DNA from: Halegenticoccus soli
GTDB lineage: Archaea; Halobacteriota; Halobacteria; Halobacteriales; Haloferacaceae
Assembly: GCF_002844195.1 (NCBI RefSeq)
Contig: NZ_PEND01000005.1
Span: forward strand, 372,001 to 436,000
Reading direction: 5' to 3'
DNA: 64,000 bases
A program made the translations under genes and the position numbers. This document shows positions 29,434 to 38,476 of this stretch, piece by piece. Numbering within the stretch: position 1 is the stretch's first letter; each line of letters starts with the position of its first letter. The notes beneath the pieces are model-generated. The model saw nothing but the letters and a program-made list of their open reading frames with translations, did not search any database and was not told the DNA's origin.

Positions 29434-30363
29434 ATGGAGAACACAGATATCGACCCAGATCTTGCGTCACAAATTGCCTCGACACGGCGGAACCTCCTTG
29501 CACTCCTCGGCAGTGCGGCGCTCATTGGAATAGGCACAGAGGAGACACAAGCCTCCTCAAGTTCAGACGATGCGACGATCGACGTTGAAACGGCTCGGTT
29601 CGAGAACATTCTCGTTAAAAACAACGAAAATTCCGATCAAATATCCGTCCGGGGAATTTCTGAGGCGGACAACATTGAGGATGTGGATGGGTTCACGATG
29701 GATCATGGTGTCCTTGTTGAGCGTGAGGACGGCAGGACCGATGGTCACATGCGGATCATGCTCGGGCCGGAGGTCGCCATCGGCAAATATGAGCCCGAAT
29801 ATGGGGGTGCAAGAGAGATGCTCAAAGCGCTTGACGGTCGTGTCACGCTCAAAAATGATGCGCCCGGCCGAGAGGTTGCACTCCAATCGCAGCGTGGTGG
29901 CGGTATCTCATTCTATACTAACGATGGGGGCGGAATCGGCTCGAATAGGCGTCGGCTTCACTTCGACGATATCGGCAAGCCTAAGACGAACGCAGAATTC
30001 CTCAACCTCGACACACTGACTTTAGAGGGGTTAGTCAAAGTCCGCGAAGAAGCGAGTGATGGTCCACAGTTGCTTATCAATCCTAACACCAACCAATCGT
30101 TAGTAACGTTAAACGCCCCAGGATCTATGCGATTCGTTACTGGCGGTCAACTTGACTTCGTACTTTCTAATGGGACAATACACATTAGTTCGAAAGTGAA
30201 TCTTCGCGGCAATCCGTTACAAGGCTTGCGAGAGATCAATGGTGTCTCCGGCGCCAGAGATCTCTTTTGGCGCGAATTAGCAATTGACACTCAAAATGAT
30301 CGTCTCGTTCATTCCGACAGTTCAGGAACTGTTCGGTACTGGGAGGCTGATGGTACACTCTGA
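29434..30363 (+). CDS. Tat-exported fibre-like protein
   Basis: 309 residues from the ATG at 29434 (in-frame GTGs at 29395 and 29431). STRRNLLALLGSAALIGIG is a Tat leader. The body is glycine- and beta-rich without cysteine. SKVNLRGNPLQGLREINGVS resembles the linker repeats of phage tail fibres, and LVHSDSSGTVRYWEADGTL at the end is another W/DG tail. No known enzyme motif. It sits among beta-helix genes and is likely displayed on or released from the surface. Fibre-like is a pattern-based description, not a family hit. Confidence 0.6.
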   Translation: MENTDIDPDLASQIASTRRNLLALLGSAALIGIGTEETQASSSSDDATIDVETARFENILVKNNENSDQISVRGISEADNIEDVDGFTMDHGVLVEREDGRTDGHMRIMLGPEVAIGKYEPEYGGAREMLKALDGRVTLKNDAPGREVALQSQRGGGISFYTNDGGGIGSNRRRLHFDDIGKPKTNAEFLNLDTLTLEGLVKVREEASDGPQLLINPNTNQSLVTLNAPGSMRFVTGGQLDFVLSNGTIHISSKVNLRGNPLQGLREINGVSGARDLFWRELAIDTQNDRLVHSDSSGTVRYWEADGTL

Positions 30364-30429
30364 ATATACATTAACTGATATTTGCTAAATTTCCCTAGTG
30401 AGGAAGATCATGGTTCCCTTATCGTTGAC

Positions 30430-30545
30430 ACATTAGAAGTACTCCCAAAGGCGGTTACAGCCCGGACCATGGCCGATCGTTGATTCATCAAGGAACACGA
30501 GCGGCGGGGGGTGAATGAGCGACGTCAGCCGCGAAACACCGCCGG
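30430..30545 (-). pseudogene. ABC-transporter ATPase gene fragment
   Basis: About 100 bases align with the Walker B to H-loop part of the intact ABC ATPase gene (around 35355-35460). Both contain, on the plus strand, GTACTCCCA-A/G-AGGCGGTT and TCATCAAGGAACAC/TCGTCAAGGAACAC. It encodes the remains of FLDEPTTGLDPKARNRLWEYF, with mismatches. No start, Walker A or rest of gene is present. Confidence 0.6.
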
Positions 30546-30546
30546 A

Positions 30547-31155
30547 ACCAGTGTTCATGACACCTTCCACCGAATGGGCCTAACAGCCAGTTGGTTGTGT
30601 CGGCAACAGCGGCCATGACACCATCGACGATGGGGAGGCCAAGTGCATCGTCCGCGATGATCGCCGCGATCGCGAGGAGCGCAAATCCAACTGATCCGAG
30701 TGCAGTCCACAGACCGAGAGCCGCCGTAGAATCGACTCCAAGTGCGCCGGAGAGCACGCTGGAGGCACCTGCTGCCACGTACTGTCCGGCAGGGAAGGCG
30801 TAACTCGCAGTTGCGGTTGCGTACTTCTGGGTGGTTGTCATGATCATGAGTGCCTTCTCGCGGGCACTCGTCACGATGTTCGCGTTCTTGGCCCACAGGA
30901 GCGCCTTTTCGGCGTTGGTGGACGCCCACGCCGCTGCCATCCGGACTTTCTGAGCGGCCAAGAGCGAGTACTCGACCGCGACCGCAGGCCCAGCACAGCG
31001 ACAACGATCGCCGCTGCGGCCAGTCCGAGGAGACCAACGCCAGTTGCTTTCGTCGTTCCGGGATTACTGCGAATCCCTTGTGGGAAGAGATCGTTTCTTC
31101 CGTGAAAGCGTTCAAAGCCGACTCTCGTAGGTCTCAGCGGTGAACACCGAAACAT
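30547..31155 (-). pseudogene. Alanine-rich, tape-measure-like gene remnant, frameshifted
   Basis: Two minus frames join at about 30985: GVGLLGLAAAAIVVAV in one and VEYSLLAAQKVRMAAAWAST, NAEKALLWAKNANIVTSARE and LWTALGSVGFALLAIAAII in the other. The long Ala-rich helices with embedded hydrophobic segments resemble viral tail tape-measure proteins. The similarity is compositional and I cannot confirm the family. Both ends are truncated, and an ABC ATPase fragment abuts the 3' side. Confidence 0.45.
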
Positions 31156-31226
31156 CGGCCAGCTTGTGCAGGAGATCGAAGTGCTGTTCGTCTAACGTGT
31201 AGAGTCAAGTATCTAGATAGCACCTA

Positions 31227-32558
31227 TTAAATTATTTCTCCATCGATCTGCGAAACCCAGTTGTTCCCGTTCCAGATAGCTATCCCTGCAGGGTAGTTAC
31301 CGGACCCGTCATGAACACCCTTATCTCCTTGGTAAAGGCCGCTAATTTGACGTAGATCAGTCGGACCAATATCACCGTTATTTCGGAGCCGCAAAGCGTT
31401 CGATCCCGTTTTGATAAACGGTGTCTGATCGAGTCCAAGATGCGATGATCGATATAACTCAAGGTCAGCGACGTTTAAGGCGTAAATAAACGCGTCTTCG
31501 TAATTCCGGTACGTCGAATTGTTGATACTCACTTTGTGTGCACTGTCGACGAAAACTCCATGATACCCCTTACTACGTCCGTTTGGTGCAGTCCGTGCAT
31601 AGACTCCTTGGAAATAACAGTCACGAACTGTGAAACATCCGGATCCTCCGGGGAGATACACCCCTTTGGGATACTCAGAACTCATGCCATTCCCTTCGAA
31701 ATAGATATTATAGATACCCTGACCCCTGCCATAAGTAGCCTTAATTCCTGCTGCGCCGTTATTTTGTATCGTGCCACCGTGAAAACTCGACGAGTTCCCA
31801 CGAAGCTCAACCCCTGGAAGGTTGTTTCCATCGTAAAGCCCGTTGAAGAGCGCATGACACCCGAAAAAAGTTGTGTTAGCAGGCCGTGCACTCTGAGCCA
31901 ATTTGAATCCTACTCCACGGCAAGACCACGCCATGCAGTTAATGAAATTGCTACCGCGCGACCAACGGGACTCGCCCTCGGGAGTCGTATACCCCTCAGC
32001 TACGACTCCATGAGATTGGTTTTTGAAGAAGATCAACCCGCGATAAGTCGAATAAGAGACGCCACGGATTCGGAGCCCAATGTTACCGCCGATGAGTTTA
32101 AGATCACTTACGAGGGCATGGCTTCGTCGGTCATTCTCTCCATCACCGATAATTTCAATGATATTTTTCGAAGTGCCGGTCGCATCAATTTCGGAACCGG
32201 CTGGATGTCCCCCAGTTAATGCAACCCGTTTTTGAGTGAGATCAAGTTGAATTGGGAACGCTTCACCCGCAGTTTGTGCATCGTACGAGCCGTGGACATA
32301 CACAAAGTCCCCGTCTTCTGCGGCATCTATCGCCTCCTGAATTGTATTGTACCCATTCGGAGTACCAACGACAAGTCGACCACCAACGTTCATTTCATCG
32401 GGCCCGTACGAGAATCGTGCACCCTCCGTCTCGGACTCTTGCGAAGTAATTTGACTATTAAATTCCATCATAGTTTCATGTGTCTTATCTGATTCTTGAC
32501 TGCGTTCAGTTTTCGAAGCTTTCCTAGCATTCTGTTCGTTGTCATACCAAGGGTTCAT
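31227..32558 (-). CDS. Right-handed beta-helix protein, leaderless paralog (pair B, downstream member)
   Basis: A 443-residue protein, the same length as its counterpart at 17954. The polar N-terminus (MNPWYDNEQNARKASKTERS) has no export signal. It then follows the shared module (RFSYGPDEMNVGGRLVVG, GYNTIQEAIDAAEDGD), beta-helix coils including FINCMAWSCRGVGFKLAQSA, and the tail IAIWNGNNWVSQIDGEII. It lies 75 bases downstream of the Tat-bearing member. More AT-rich at silent positions than pair A, so the duplication is not recent. Role as for pair A. Confidence 0.8.
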   Translation of the reverse strand: MNPWYDNEQNARKASKTERSQESDKTHETMMEFNSQITSQESETEGARFSYGPDEMNVGGRLVVGTPNGYNTIQEAIDAAEDGDFVYVHGSYDAQTAGEAFPIQLDLTQKRVALTGGHPAGSEIDATGTSKNIIEIIGDGENDRRSHALVSDLKLIGGNIGLRIRGVSYSTYRGLIFFKNQSHGVVAEGYTTPEGESRWSRGSNFINCMAWSCRGVGFKLAQSARPANTTFFGCHALFNGLYDGNNLPGVELRGNSSSFHGGTIQNNGAAGIKATYGRGQGIYNIYFEGNGMSSEYPKGVYLPGGSGCFTVRDCYFQGVYARTAPNGRSKGYHGVFVDSAHKVSINNSTYRNYEDAFIYALNVADLELYRSSHLGLDQTPFIKTGSNALRLRNNGDIGPTDLRQISGLYQGDKGVHDGSGNYPAGIAIWNGNNWVSQIDGEII

Positions 32559-32633
32559 CTCAGTATTCTGGACTCCTAAGTTGGGGAATCAAGCTGGCTA
32601 CATCAAACCTACTTCTATCACGGGTGATTTTCA

Positions 32634-34016
32634 TCATTGAATAACACTCCCGTCGATCTGTGAGATCCAGTTGCTGCCGTTCCAGACGGCTAGCGCAAAA
32701 GGATAATCGCCACTACCGTCATGAATACCTTTATCACCGTCATAAAGACCGCTAATTCCCCGGAGATCAGTGGGAGCAACATACCCGTTGTCGCGGAGCC
32801 GGAGAACGCTTGGTGCTGCATTTACGAACTGAGAATCGTCAAGCCCCAGGTGAGTAGACCAACAAAGATCTACGTCTCGGGCATTTGAGACGTAGACGAA
32901 CGCGTCTTCGTAATTCTGGTACACGGAGTTCTGAACAGTCACATTTGGAGCGTTAGCAATGGAGATACCACGATAGCCCTCACCTCTCCCATTAGGCGTA
33001 TCGCTTGGAAGAGTTCCATTAAAATAACAATCTCGAACAGCAAAGTCAGGTGATGTCTCGCCCACAAATATTTCTTCCGGAGCTGGTGAGGCCATTCCAT
33101 TACCCTCGAAATAGGTATTATAGATACCCTGTGCCGCACCAGAGCGAGCATCAATTCCGGCTGCACCATTGTTTTGGATGGTTCCACCATGGAAGCTTGA
33201 GGAGAACCCACGTAATTGAACGCCAGGGAGATTATTCTCCTCAGATACTCCACAATAGAGTGCATGACTCCCGAAGAACGTCGTACTGTGGGGCCGTGCA
33301 CTCGGATTCAGGTGGAAGCCAATACCGCGGCATCCCCAAGCTAGACAATCAATGAAGTTAACACCGAACGTTCCCCGAAATTCCCCTTCTGGGGTGGTGT
33401 AGCCTTCTATTTCGACACCATGAGATTGATTCTGGTAGAAAATGAGCCCTCGATAGGTTGAGTACGGAACGCCACGAAGTCGAAGCCCAATGTTCCCACC
33501 AGTAATTGTGAGATCATCTACGAGCGCTCTGTTACGGTAATCACGTTGTCCAGTTCCAAGGACCTCGAGAACATTTGCATCGACACCACTAGCGTCGATT
33601 TCCGATCCTCCAGTATGCCCACCAGTAAGTGAGATCTTTTTTTGAGTGAGATCAAGTTTAATTGGGAAGGTTTCGCCAGCGGTTTGGGCATCATACGAGC
33701 CATGGACAAAGATGGTATCACCGTCCTCAGCATCGCTAATTGCCTCTTGAATTGTATTATACCCGTTTGGATCACCCACAATGAGTCGGCCACCGATATT
33801 CATTTTATCAGGGCCATATACAAAGCGGGACCCACTCACGTCTGCTTGTTGTGCACCTACTTGTGGGTGTATTTCGGAAGCCGTTCCCGTGTTACTCGTA
33901 GGAACGGGGAGTGTACTAAGCCCAAGGACGCCGAGGAATTCACGTCGAGACCAATCCGTTCCTAGGTCTTCATCAACTAGTGAATTATCCGCACCCCTTA
34001 ATATTTTACCTCTCAT
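32634..34016 (-). CDS. Tat-exported right-handed beta-helix protein (pair B, upstream member)
   Basis: 460 residues from the ATG at 34016. DWSRREFLGVLGLSTLPVPT is a Tat leader. The body follows the shared plan (RFVYGPDKMNIGGRLIVG, GYNTIQEAISDAEDGD, coils such as FIDCLAWGCRGIGF) and ends LAVWNGSNWISQIDGSVI. It pairs with the 19399 gene in length, leader and coil sequence. A promoter is expected in the very AT-rich 34017-34247 spacer. Likely the exported anchor or carrier of the leaderless neighbour (inference). Confidence 0.82.
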   Translation of the reverse strand: MRGKILRGADNSLVDEDLGTDWSRREFLGVLGLSTLPVPTSNTGTASEIHPQVGAQQADVSGSRFVYGPDKMNIGGRLIVGDPNGYNTIQEAISDAEDGDTIFVHGSYDAQTAGETFPIKLDLTQKKISLTGGHTGGSEIDASGVDANVLEVLGTGQRDYRNRALVDDLTITGGNIGLRLRGVPYSTYRGLIFYQNQSHGVEIEGYTTPEGEFRGTFGVNFIDCLAWGCRGIGFHLNPSARPHSTTFFGSHALYCGVSEENNLPGVQLRGFSSSFHGGTIQNNGAAGIDARSGAAQGIYNTYFEGNGMASPAPEEIFVGETSPDFAVRDCYFNGTLPSDTPNGRGEGYRGISIANAPNVTVQNSVYQNYEDAFVYVSNARDVDLCWSTHLGLDDSQFVNAAPSVLRLRDNGYVAPTDLRGISGLYDGDKGIHDGSGDYPFALAVWNGSNWISQIDGSVIQ

Positions 34017-34247
34017 ATATATTGTGTTAATTTATTTCTTAGTCTGATTTTGAGTTTTTCGCACATTACGTTCCAAGGTTCTACTCTTCTACCAGAAACT
34101 ATTTTCGATAATATTCATTCACTAATTATTAGACTGTCACTAGTTCAAGTTAGTTTTCATTTCTCATCATATGTATAACTCCGATAGTATTTGTTTTACT
34201 ATATATTTTATAATATCTATTACGCATAATTAAAAAATTATATTACA

Positions 34248-34855
34248 CTATGACGGATTTGTTCTGGTGCCGGATAATAGAGTAATCCCAAGAATGCCGA
34301 GTGCACCAGACACACTGGTCGCGATACAGGCACCGAGCACATATCCGAGCAAGAGGATCAACACGACTTGCACGGTGATACGCAACATTTCCGACAGCGT
34401 CTTCCCCAAGAAGACCGCCGTCCGACTCATCGGCGACACGAGCACCTTCTCGAAGAGCCCACGCTCCATATCGTCGACGAGGCCAATCCCTGAGGAGGCT
34501 GCAGCGATGAGCGCGACCTGGATGACGATGGCTGGAACGAGGAACGTCAGATACGCTTCGCTCGATCCACCTGGACCGCCGACAGCCTGACCCGCAACTT
34601 GGCCAAACACCTCCGAGAAGAAGACGAGGAAGACGATTGGCTGGACAACCGAACCGACAATAATGGCGAGTTTCGGATCGCCTTGGTGTTCCAGTGTTTG
34701 AAGTTCACCCAGACGTCCGTCAAGAAGCCGTTCGCCGGTGCAAGCTCAACCGTCGGGGTGACGAACTCAGGTGCAGCAGGAGCGCGTGTCGGAATACCGC
34801 CGTCGCTCAACAATCCAGGTAACTCATTGTCACTATCCGGATACAGACGGCTCAT
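34248..34855 (-). pseudogene. ABC-2 type transporter permease, frameshifted and truncated
   Basis: The gene starts at 34855 (MSRLYPDSDNELPGLL, then TDVWVNFKHWNTKAIRN) and loses frame at about 34670. The next frame continues correctly (KLAIIVGSVVQPIVFLVFFS, EVFGQVAGQAVGG, then AYLTFLVPAIVIQVALIAAA). The sequence stops at about residue 200 after GALGILGITLL, where ABC-2 permeases normally have one or two further membrane segments. Two independent lesions make it a pseudogene of a DrrB-like permease. It overlaps the ATPase stop by four bases, so the pair was an operon. Confidence 0.8.
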
Positions 34856-35886
34856 CGCCGCACCCCCGAGGCTGTCTCACCGTCAGTCATCGCTGCCGGT
34901 CCCTTCGCGTCCGTTCCTGCAACTCCATTGACGACTGCATCCTCGAATCGCTCACTGGTGACAGAGAGGAACACGTCATCGAGCGTCGGCGAGCGGACGT
35001 TGAAGCCAGTCACCGTAATCCCCGCATCGCAGAGCGCGAGGAGTATTTCAACGCCCATTTCCCGAGCCCGAGGCAAGGCGACAGCAATCCCCTCATCGGT
35101 CACGGTGACGACGGTGCCACCATCGAGGAGCGCAGATTCGTGGACGATGGCAGCCGCTCGTTCCGCATCCCCCTCGTCAGCAGCATCGATGTCGAGTTCG
35201 AGGACATCACCGCCGACACGGCACTTCAGTTCTGCTGGCGTCCCCTCGGCGACGATCCGTCCGTCGAGGATGACCGCAACGCGGTCATAGAGCTGGTCAG
35301 CTTCCTCGAGGTACTGGGTCGTGAGGAAGATCGTGATTCCCTCGTCGTTGATCCGCCGAAAGTACTCCCAGAGGCGGTTCCGAGCCTTCGGATCAAGGCC
35401 GGTCGTTGGTTCGTCAAGGAACACAAGCGGTGGGCGGTGGACGAGCGCTGTCGCAACGTCCAGGCGCTTTTTCATGCCGCCAGAGTACGTCTTAGCTTGC
35501 TTATCGGCGACGTCTACGAGGCCGACCAGGCCGAGTAGGTCGTCGATCCGGGCAGCGCGCTCAGCCCGCGGGACACCATACGCTTCACAGGCGAACTTGA
35601 TGTTCTCACGACCGGTGAGTTCGTCGTCGATGCTCGTCTCTTGAGCCATGTAGCCGATCGAGCGCCGGACGGAGCGCGTGTCCGACAACACGTCAAAGCC
35701 ATTGACGGTGATTTCACCTGCCGAGGGCTGAAGAAGGGTCGCGAGCATCTTGGTGGTCGTCGTCTTTCCAGCCCCATTAGGCTCGAGGAAACCGAAGAAC
35801 TCACCCTCAGGAATGTCGAGCGAGATTCCACGCACTGCTTCCGTGCCGGTGGAGTATGTGAGCTCAAGATCTCGCGCGAATTGCAT
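34852..35886 (-). CDS. ABC transporter ATP-binding protein (DrrA-like)
   Basis: A 344-residue protein. Walker A reads FLEPNGAGKTTT, with Glu in place of the first Gly of the P-loop. The signature is YSGGMKKRLDVATALVHRP, Walker B FLDEPTTGLDPKARNRLW, and the H-loop region TTQYLEEADQLYDR. A C-terminal domain and low-complexity tail follow. The type is that of drug/antibiotic exporters with an ABC-2 permease. Because the adjoining permease gene is broken and the P-loop is altered, this ATPase is probably no longer functional in this operon. Confidence 0.85.
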   Translation of the reverse strand: MQFARDLELTYSTGTEAVRGISLDIPEGEFFGFLEPNGAGKTTTTKMLATLLQPSAGEITVNGFDVLSDTRSVRRSIGYMAQETSIDDELTGRENIKFACEAYGVPRAERAARIDDLLGLVGLVDVADKQAKTYSGGMKKRLDVATALVHRPPLVFLDEPTTGLDPKARNRLWEYFRRINDEGITIFLTTQYLEEADQLYDRVAVILDGRIVAEGTPAELKCRVGGDVLELDIDAADEGDAERAAAIVHESALLDGGTVVTVTDEGIAVALPRAREMGVEILLALCDAGITVTGFNVRSPTLDDVFLSVTSERFEDAVVNGVAGTDAKGPAAMTDGETASGVRR

Positions 35887-36149
35887 AGCGGCGGGTCGCC
35901 GAGATAGGATCTGATGATGGTGATGATGTTGTAATGGTCATGAATACCTCGTGTTGCTCCGCACGTCAGCACTACCGTTCACAACGACAGCGTCCAACGT
36001 CGGATGTGTAGCGTAGGAGGCAGCACCCTTAACGGAATCACCGCTAGACGGGTACTGGTCGTAAGCATCAGTATGGTTGCTGAAACGATATACCTATCAC
36101 CGCTCTTGCCCAGGGCTAACCAATCTGTATGTAGTACCTATGGGGAGGT
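35887..36149. other. Intergenic region upstream of the ABC ATPase
   Basis: Carries the promoter region of the minus-strand ATPase gene. No convincing ORF; the short plus frame beginning at 36004 shows no family features. Confidence 0.4.
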
Positions 36150-36463
36150 CGAGATCCGTATTCGCTTGTACGCTTGCTCAATCAGATCGGTTTGCACTGG
36201 CGATTGGTCGTTCTCTATGAACTCCAAGACGGCGAGCTACGATTCAACGAGTTAAATCGTACAACCGACGCAAGTCCACGTACGCTCTCACGGCAGTAAG
36301 CGATCTCAATGAGATGGGGTTTTTGAGACGGCGCCTTGAAGAGGACACTCCAGTTGCAACATATGAGCGCCACACCTCAAAAGGAGTCTTGCTCCACACC
36401 GTGTTTCGCGCTACCGAGGCCTGGGTTTGGGGGCGGTTAGATGAACCGACAGCTGGAACGTGA
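36150..36463 (+). pseudogene. HxlR-family regulator, frameshifted remnant
   Basis: Plus-strand translation gives LVRLLNQIGLHWRLVVLYEL, then QDGELRFNELNRTTDASPRT, the HxlR winged-helix core. After one frame change at about 36296 comes VSDLNEMGFLRRRLEEDTPV followed by TYERHTSKGVLLHTVF and a stop. The helix-turn-helix is thus split by a one-base lesion and no start codon is evident. It was probably the regulator of the neighbouring ABC exporter. Confidence 0.65.
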
Positions 36464-36558
36464 TTCATCCCACAGCTTAAGCCGTGAGTTTTCTCGCCTG
36501 ACTCCCTGTAAGTTTAGGCGCTCTGTGATCCAATCAGGGGGGCGTGTCCAAGCAGTAA

Positions 36559-36578
36559 TATCACGCTACAGAGTGATA
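36559..36578. promoter_or_regulatory. Inverted repeat, candidate PadR operator
   Basis: TATCAC and GTGATA flank eight bases, 38 bases before the PadR start. Placement near the expected promoter suggests autoregulation; this is inference. Confidence 0.35.
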
Positions 36579-36615
36579 CGAGTGAATAACAATTACTGCA
36601 GTGTGTTTATTGTCT

Positions 36616-36906
36616 ATGTCAATGTTTGAACTGAGTGGCTTCCAACGCGACCTCCTCGTCGTCATCGCCGGATTTGAAAAGCCGTCCGGCCAAGACGTGA
36701 AGGAAGCGCTTGCGGATGTGTACGGGACCGAAATTAACCACGGACGGCTATACCCGAACTTAGATACGCTCGTTCAGAAGGACTACGTCGACAAGGGGAC
36801 GATCGATCGTCGGACGAACTTCTACGCGATCTCTGAACAGGGACGAGAAGCACTCGGAGAGTGGAACGAGTGGAGGTGTGAAACCGCCCCTCAGATCAGT
36901 CACTGA
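36616..36906 (+). CDS. PadR-family transcriptional regulator
   Basis: 96 residues from the ATG at 36616. ELSGFQRDLLVVIAGFEKPS followed by INHGRLYPNLDTLVQKDYVD and the wing DRRTNFYAISEQGREAL is the compact haloarchaeal PadR fold without the C-terminal coiled-coil domain. Such proteins commonly repress adjacent transporters. The neighbouring exporter is broken, so it may be an orphan. An inverted repeat upstream may be its operator. Confidence 0.88.
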   Translation: MSMFELSGFQRDLLVVIAGFEKPSGQDVKEALADVYGTEINHGRLYPNLDTLVQKDYVDKGTIDRRTNFYAISEQGREALGEWNEWRCETAPQISH

Positions 36907-37032
36907 GGCGAAAAAGTAGCCCTTCCACCGCGCCTCCCGCAGGACGTGCGACGATATCGTCGGACCGTCGAAGCTGCCGGTACAAACGCTCGAGACGATT
37001 AGCCCGAGACGCGCTGGAAGGATGATCGTTTC

Positions 37033-38199
37033 TTACTCCACGAGGGAGAAGCTCCGACCTCGACCCGGAACTGGGTGCGCCTCTCGAGACCATTCAGCCT
37101 CTCTATACGGAAGGTGACAGGGTCGTGGTGTCCATCGAAGAATTCGGTCGTCGTCGGACGTCGATGATCCCCTCCCGTCACGGTTGCTTGTCATAAAGTA
37201 GAGACTGCCGGCCCTGGCGACGACGCTGCGAATTCGTCCGAATTCACCCGCAAACAGCGCCTCGTTCGTTTGCACCGTTCTGCGGTCGTCGGCAAACGTG
37301 ACCCGGCGAAGGTGGGTACCAGCTAGGGTGCCGAAGTAGAATGCACCACGGAAAAACTCGGCGCTCGCGGGAGCGATGGTCGGCGTGTACGAGGCGAGCG
37401 GATCGGTGAATCGAGGATCGTCACTCGGGCCGGTCACCTCCGGCCAGCCGTAATTGTGACCCTTTTGAATGAGATTTATCTCATCGTCGGTGTCGGGGCC
37501 GTGCTCCGTGCTGTAGAGCTCTGCCGTCTCGGGATGGAACGCGAGCCCCTGGGGATTCCGATGCCCGTAACTGAAGACGGCGGTTCCGAAGGGATTGTCA
37601 GCGGGCACGGAGCCGTCGGGATTGAGCCGAAGGATTGTGCCGTGCAGCGTCCGCGGATCCTGGGCCTTCGTTCGTTCCTGCGCATCGCCACAGGTCACAT
37701 ACAGCTTTTCGTCAGGCCCGAAAGCGAGACGGCCGCCGTCGTGCGTGACCGCGCCGGGGATGTCGTCGAAAATGACCGTTCGTCCGGTCAGACTGCCCCT
37801 CCGCAGCCGATATCGGAGAATCCGATTTTTGATCCCATCATCCTCGTATGTTTGGTACAGGTAAATCGCCCGGGACGCGGGAAACGCGGGCGGAAGCGCG
37901 AGACCGAGAAGGCCCCCCTCGCCGACCGCGTGCGTGTCTGGAAGTTCCGCGAGCGTGACCGCACTCCTGCCGGGACGGAGACGATTAACTCTCCCCGGCC
38001 GTTCAGTGAAATACAGCGTCCCGTCCGGGCTGAACTCCGCTCCCCACGGAATCTCAAGGCCCGAGGCGAGAGTTTCGACCTGCGAGTCCCGGGGGCCGCG
38101 ATCACGGTCGCGGGGAGTTGCTCCGACGCGCTTGCTTGCCAAACCGACGAGACACAGATTTCCGATGCCGCCGAGCCATTGTCGTCGTGAGACGCTCAT
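37033..38199 (-). CDS. Tat-exported PQQ-dependent sugar dehydrogenase-like beta-propeller
   Basis: A 388-residue protein. SRRQWLGGIGNLCLVGLAS is a Tat leader. The beta-propeller is of the soluble glucose dehydrogenase (GSDH) type: LEIPWGAEFSPDGTLYFTER, GEGGLLGLAL, VTHDGGRLAFGPDEKLYVT with the catalytic-His region, SYGHRNPQGLAF and YGWPEVTG. Length and motif order fit the family. It would oxidise aldoses outside the cell with PQQ if the cofactor is available; many archaeal members have unknown substrates. Single gene with GC-rich neighbours on neither side, so possibly acquired. Confidence 0.88.
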   Translation of the reverse strand: MSVSRRQWLGGIGNLCLVGLASKRVGATPRDRDRGPRDSQVETLASGLEIPWGAEFSPDGTLYFTERPGRVNRLRPGRSAVTLAELPDTHAVGEGGLLGLALPPAFPASRAIYLYQTYEDDGIKNRILRYRLRRGSLTGRTVIFDDIPGAVTHDGGRLAFGPDEKLYVTCGDAQERTKAQDPRTLHGTILRLNPDGSVPADNPFGTAVFSYGHRNPQGLAFHPETAELYSTEHGPDTDDEINLIQKGHNYGWPEVTGPSDDPRFTDPLASYTPTIAPASAEFFRGAFYFGTLAGTHLRRVTFADDRRTVQTNEALFAGEFGRIRSVVARAGSLYFMTSNRDGRGSSTSDDDRILRWTPRPCHLPYREAEWSREAHPVPGRGRSFSLVE

Positions 38200-38476
38200 G
38201 GGAGACGTATTACAGAAGCTATTATATTAAATTACCTACTATTTATAGTATAAGTTTAACGTGAGATCTGGAAGCCTTCGAATTCGCTACATCGTGTGGT
38301 GAATTGAGTTGGGCGCAACCAATTTGTTGGGTGTCGGAGTCGGAAGCCACTCTGGGAAAAGCTTGTTTGGGAGGCCTTGTTGAAACCCTTGCTGACAAAC
38401 ACGAGTGGTGAATAGCGCAAGCTAAGATGGATTTCCTCCCGAAGTCACGCTTATTTCAATACGTTGATGTTCTATC
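38200..38476. other. Intergenic, no gene seen
   Basis: AT-rich next to the dehydrogenase start, where its promoter is expected, then neutral sequence up to a transposase fragment. Confidence 0.4.

Noticed and set aside
34771-35538. 255-codon plus-strand frame opposite the ABC ATPase
   Set aside because: Antisense shadow; the minus strand encodes Walker A, signature and Walker B.
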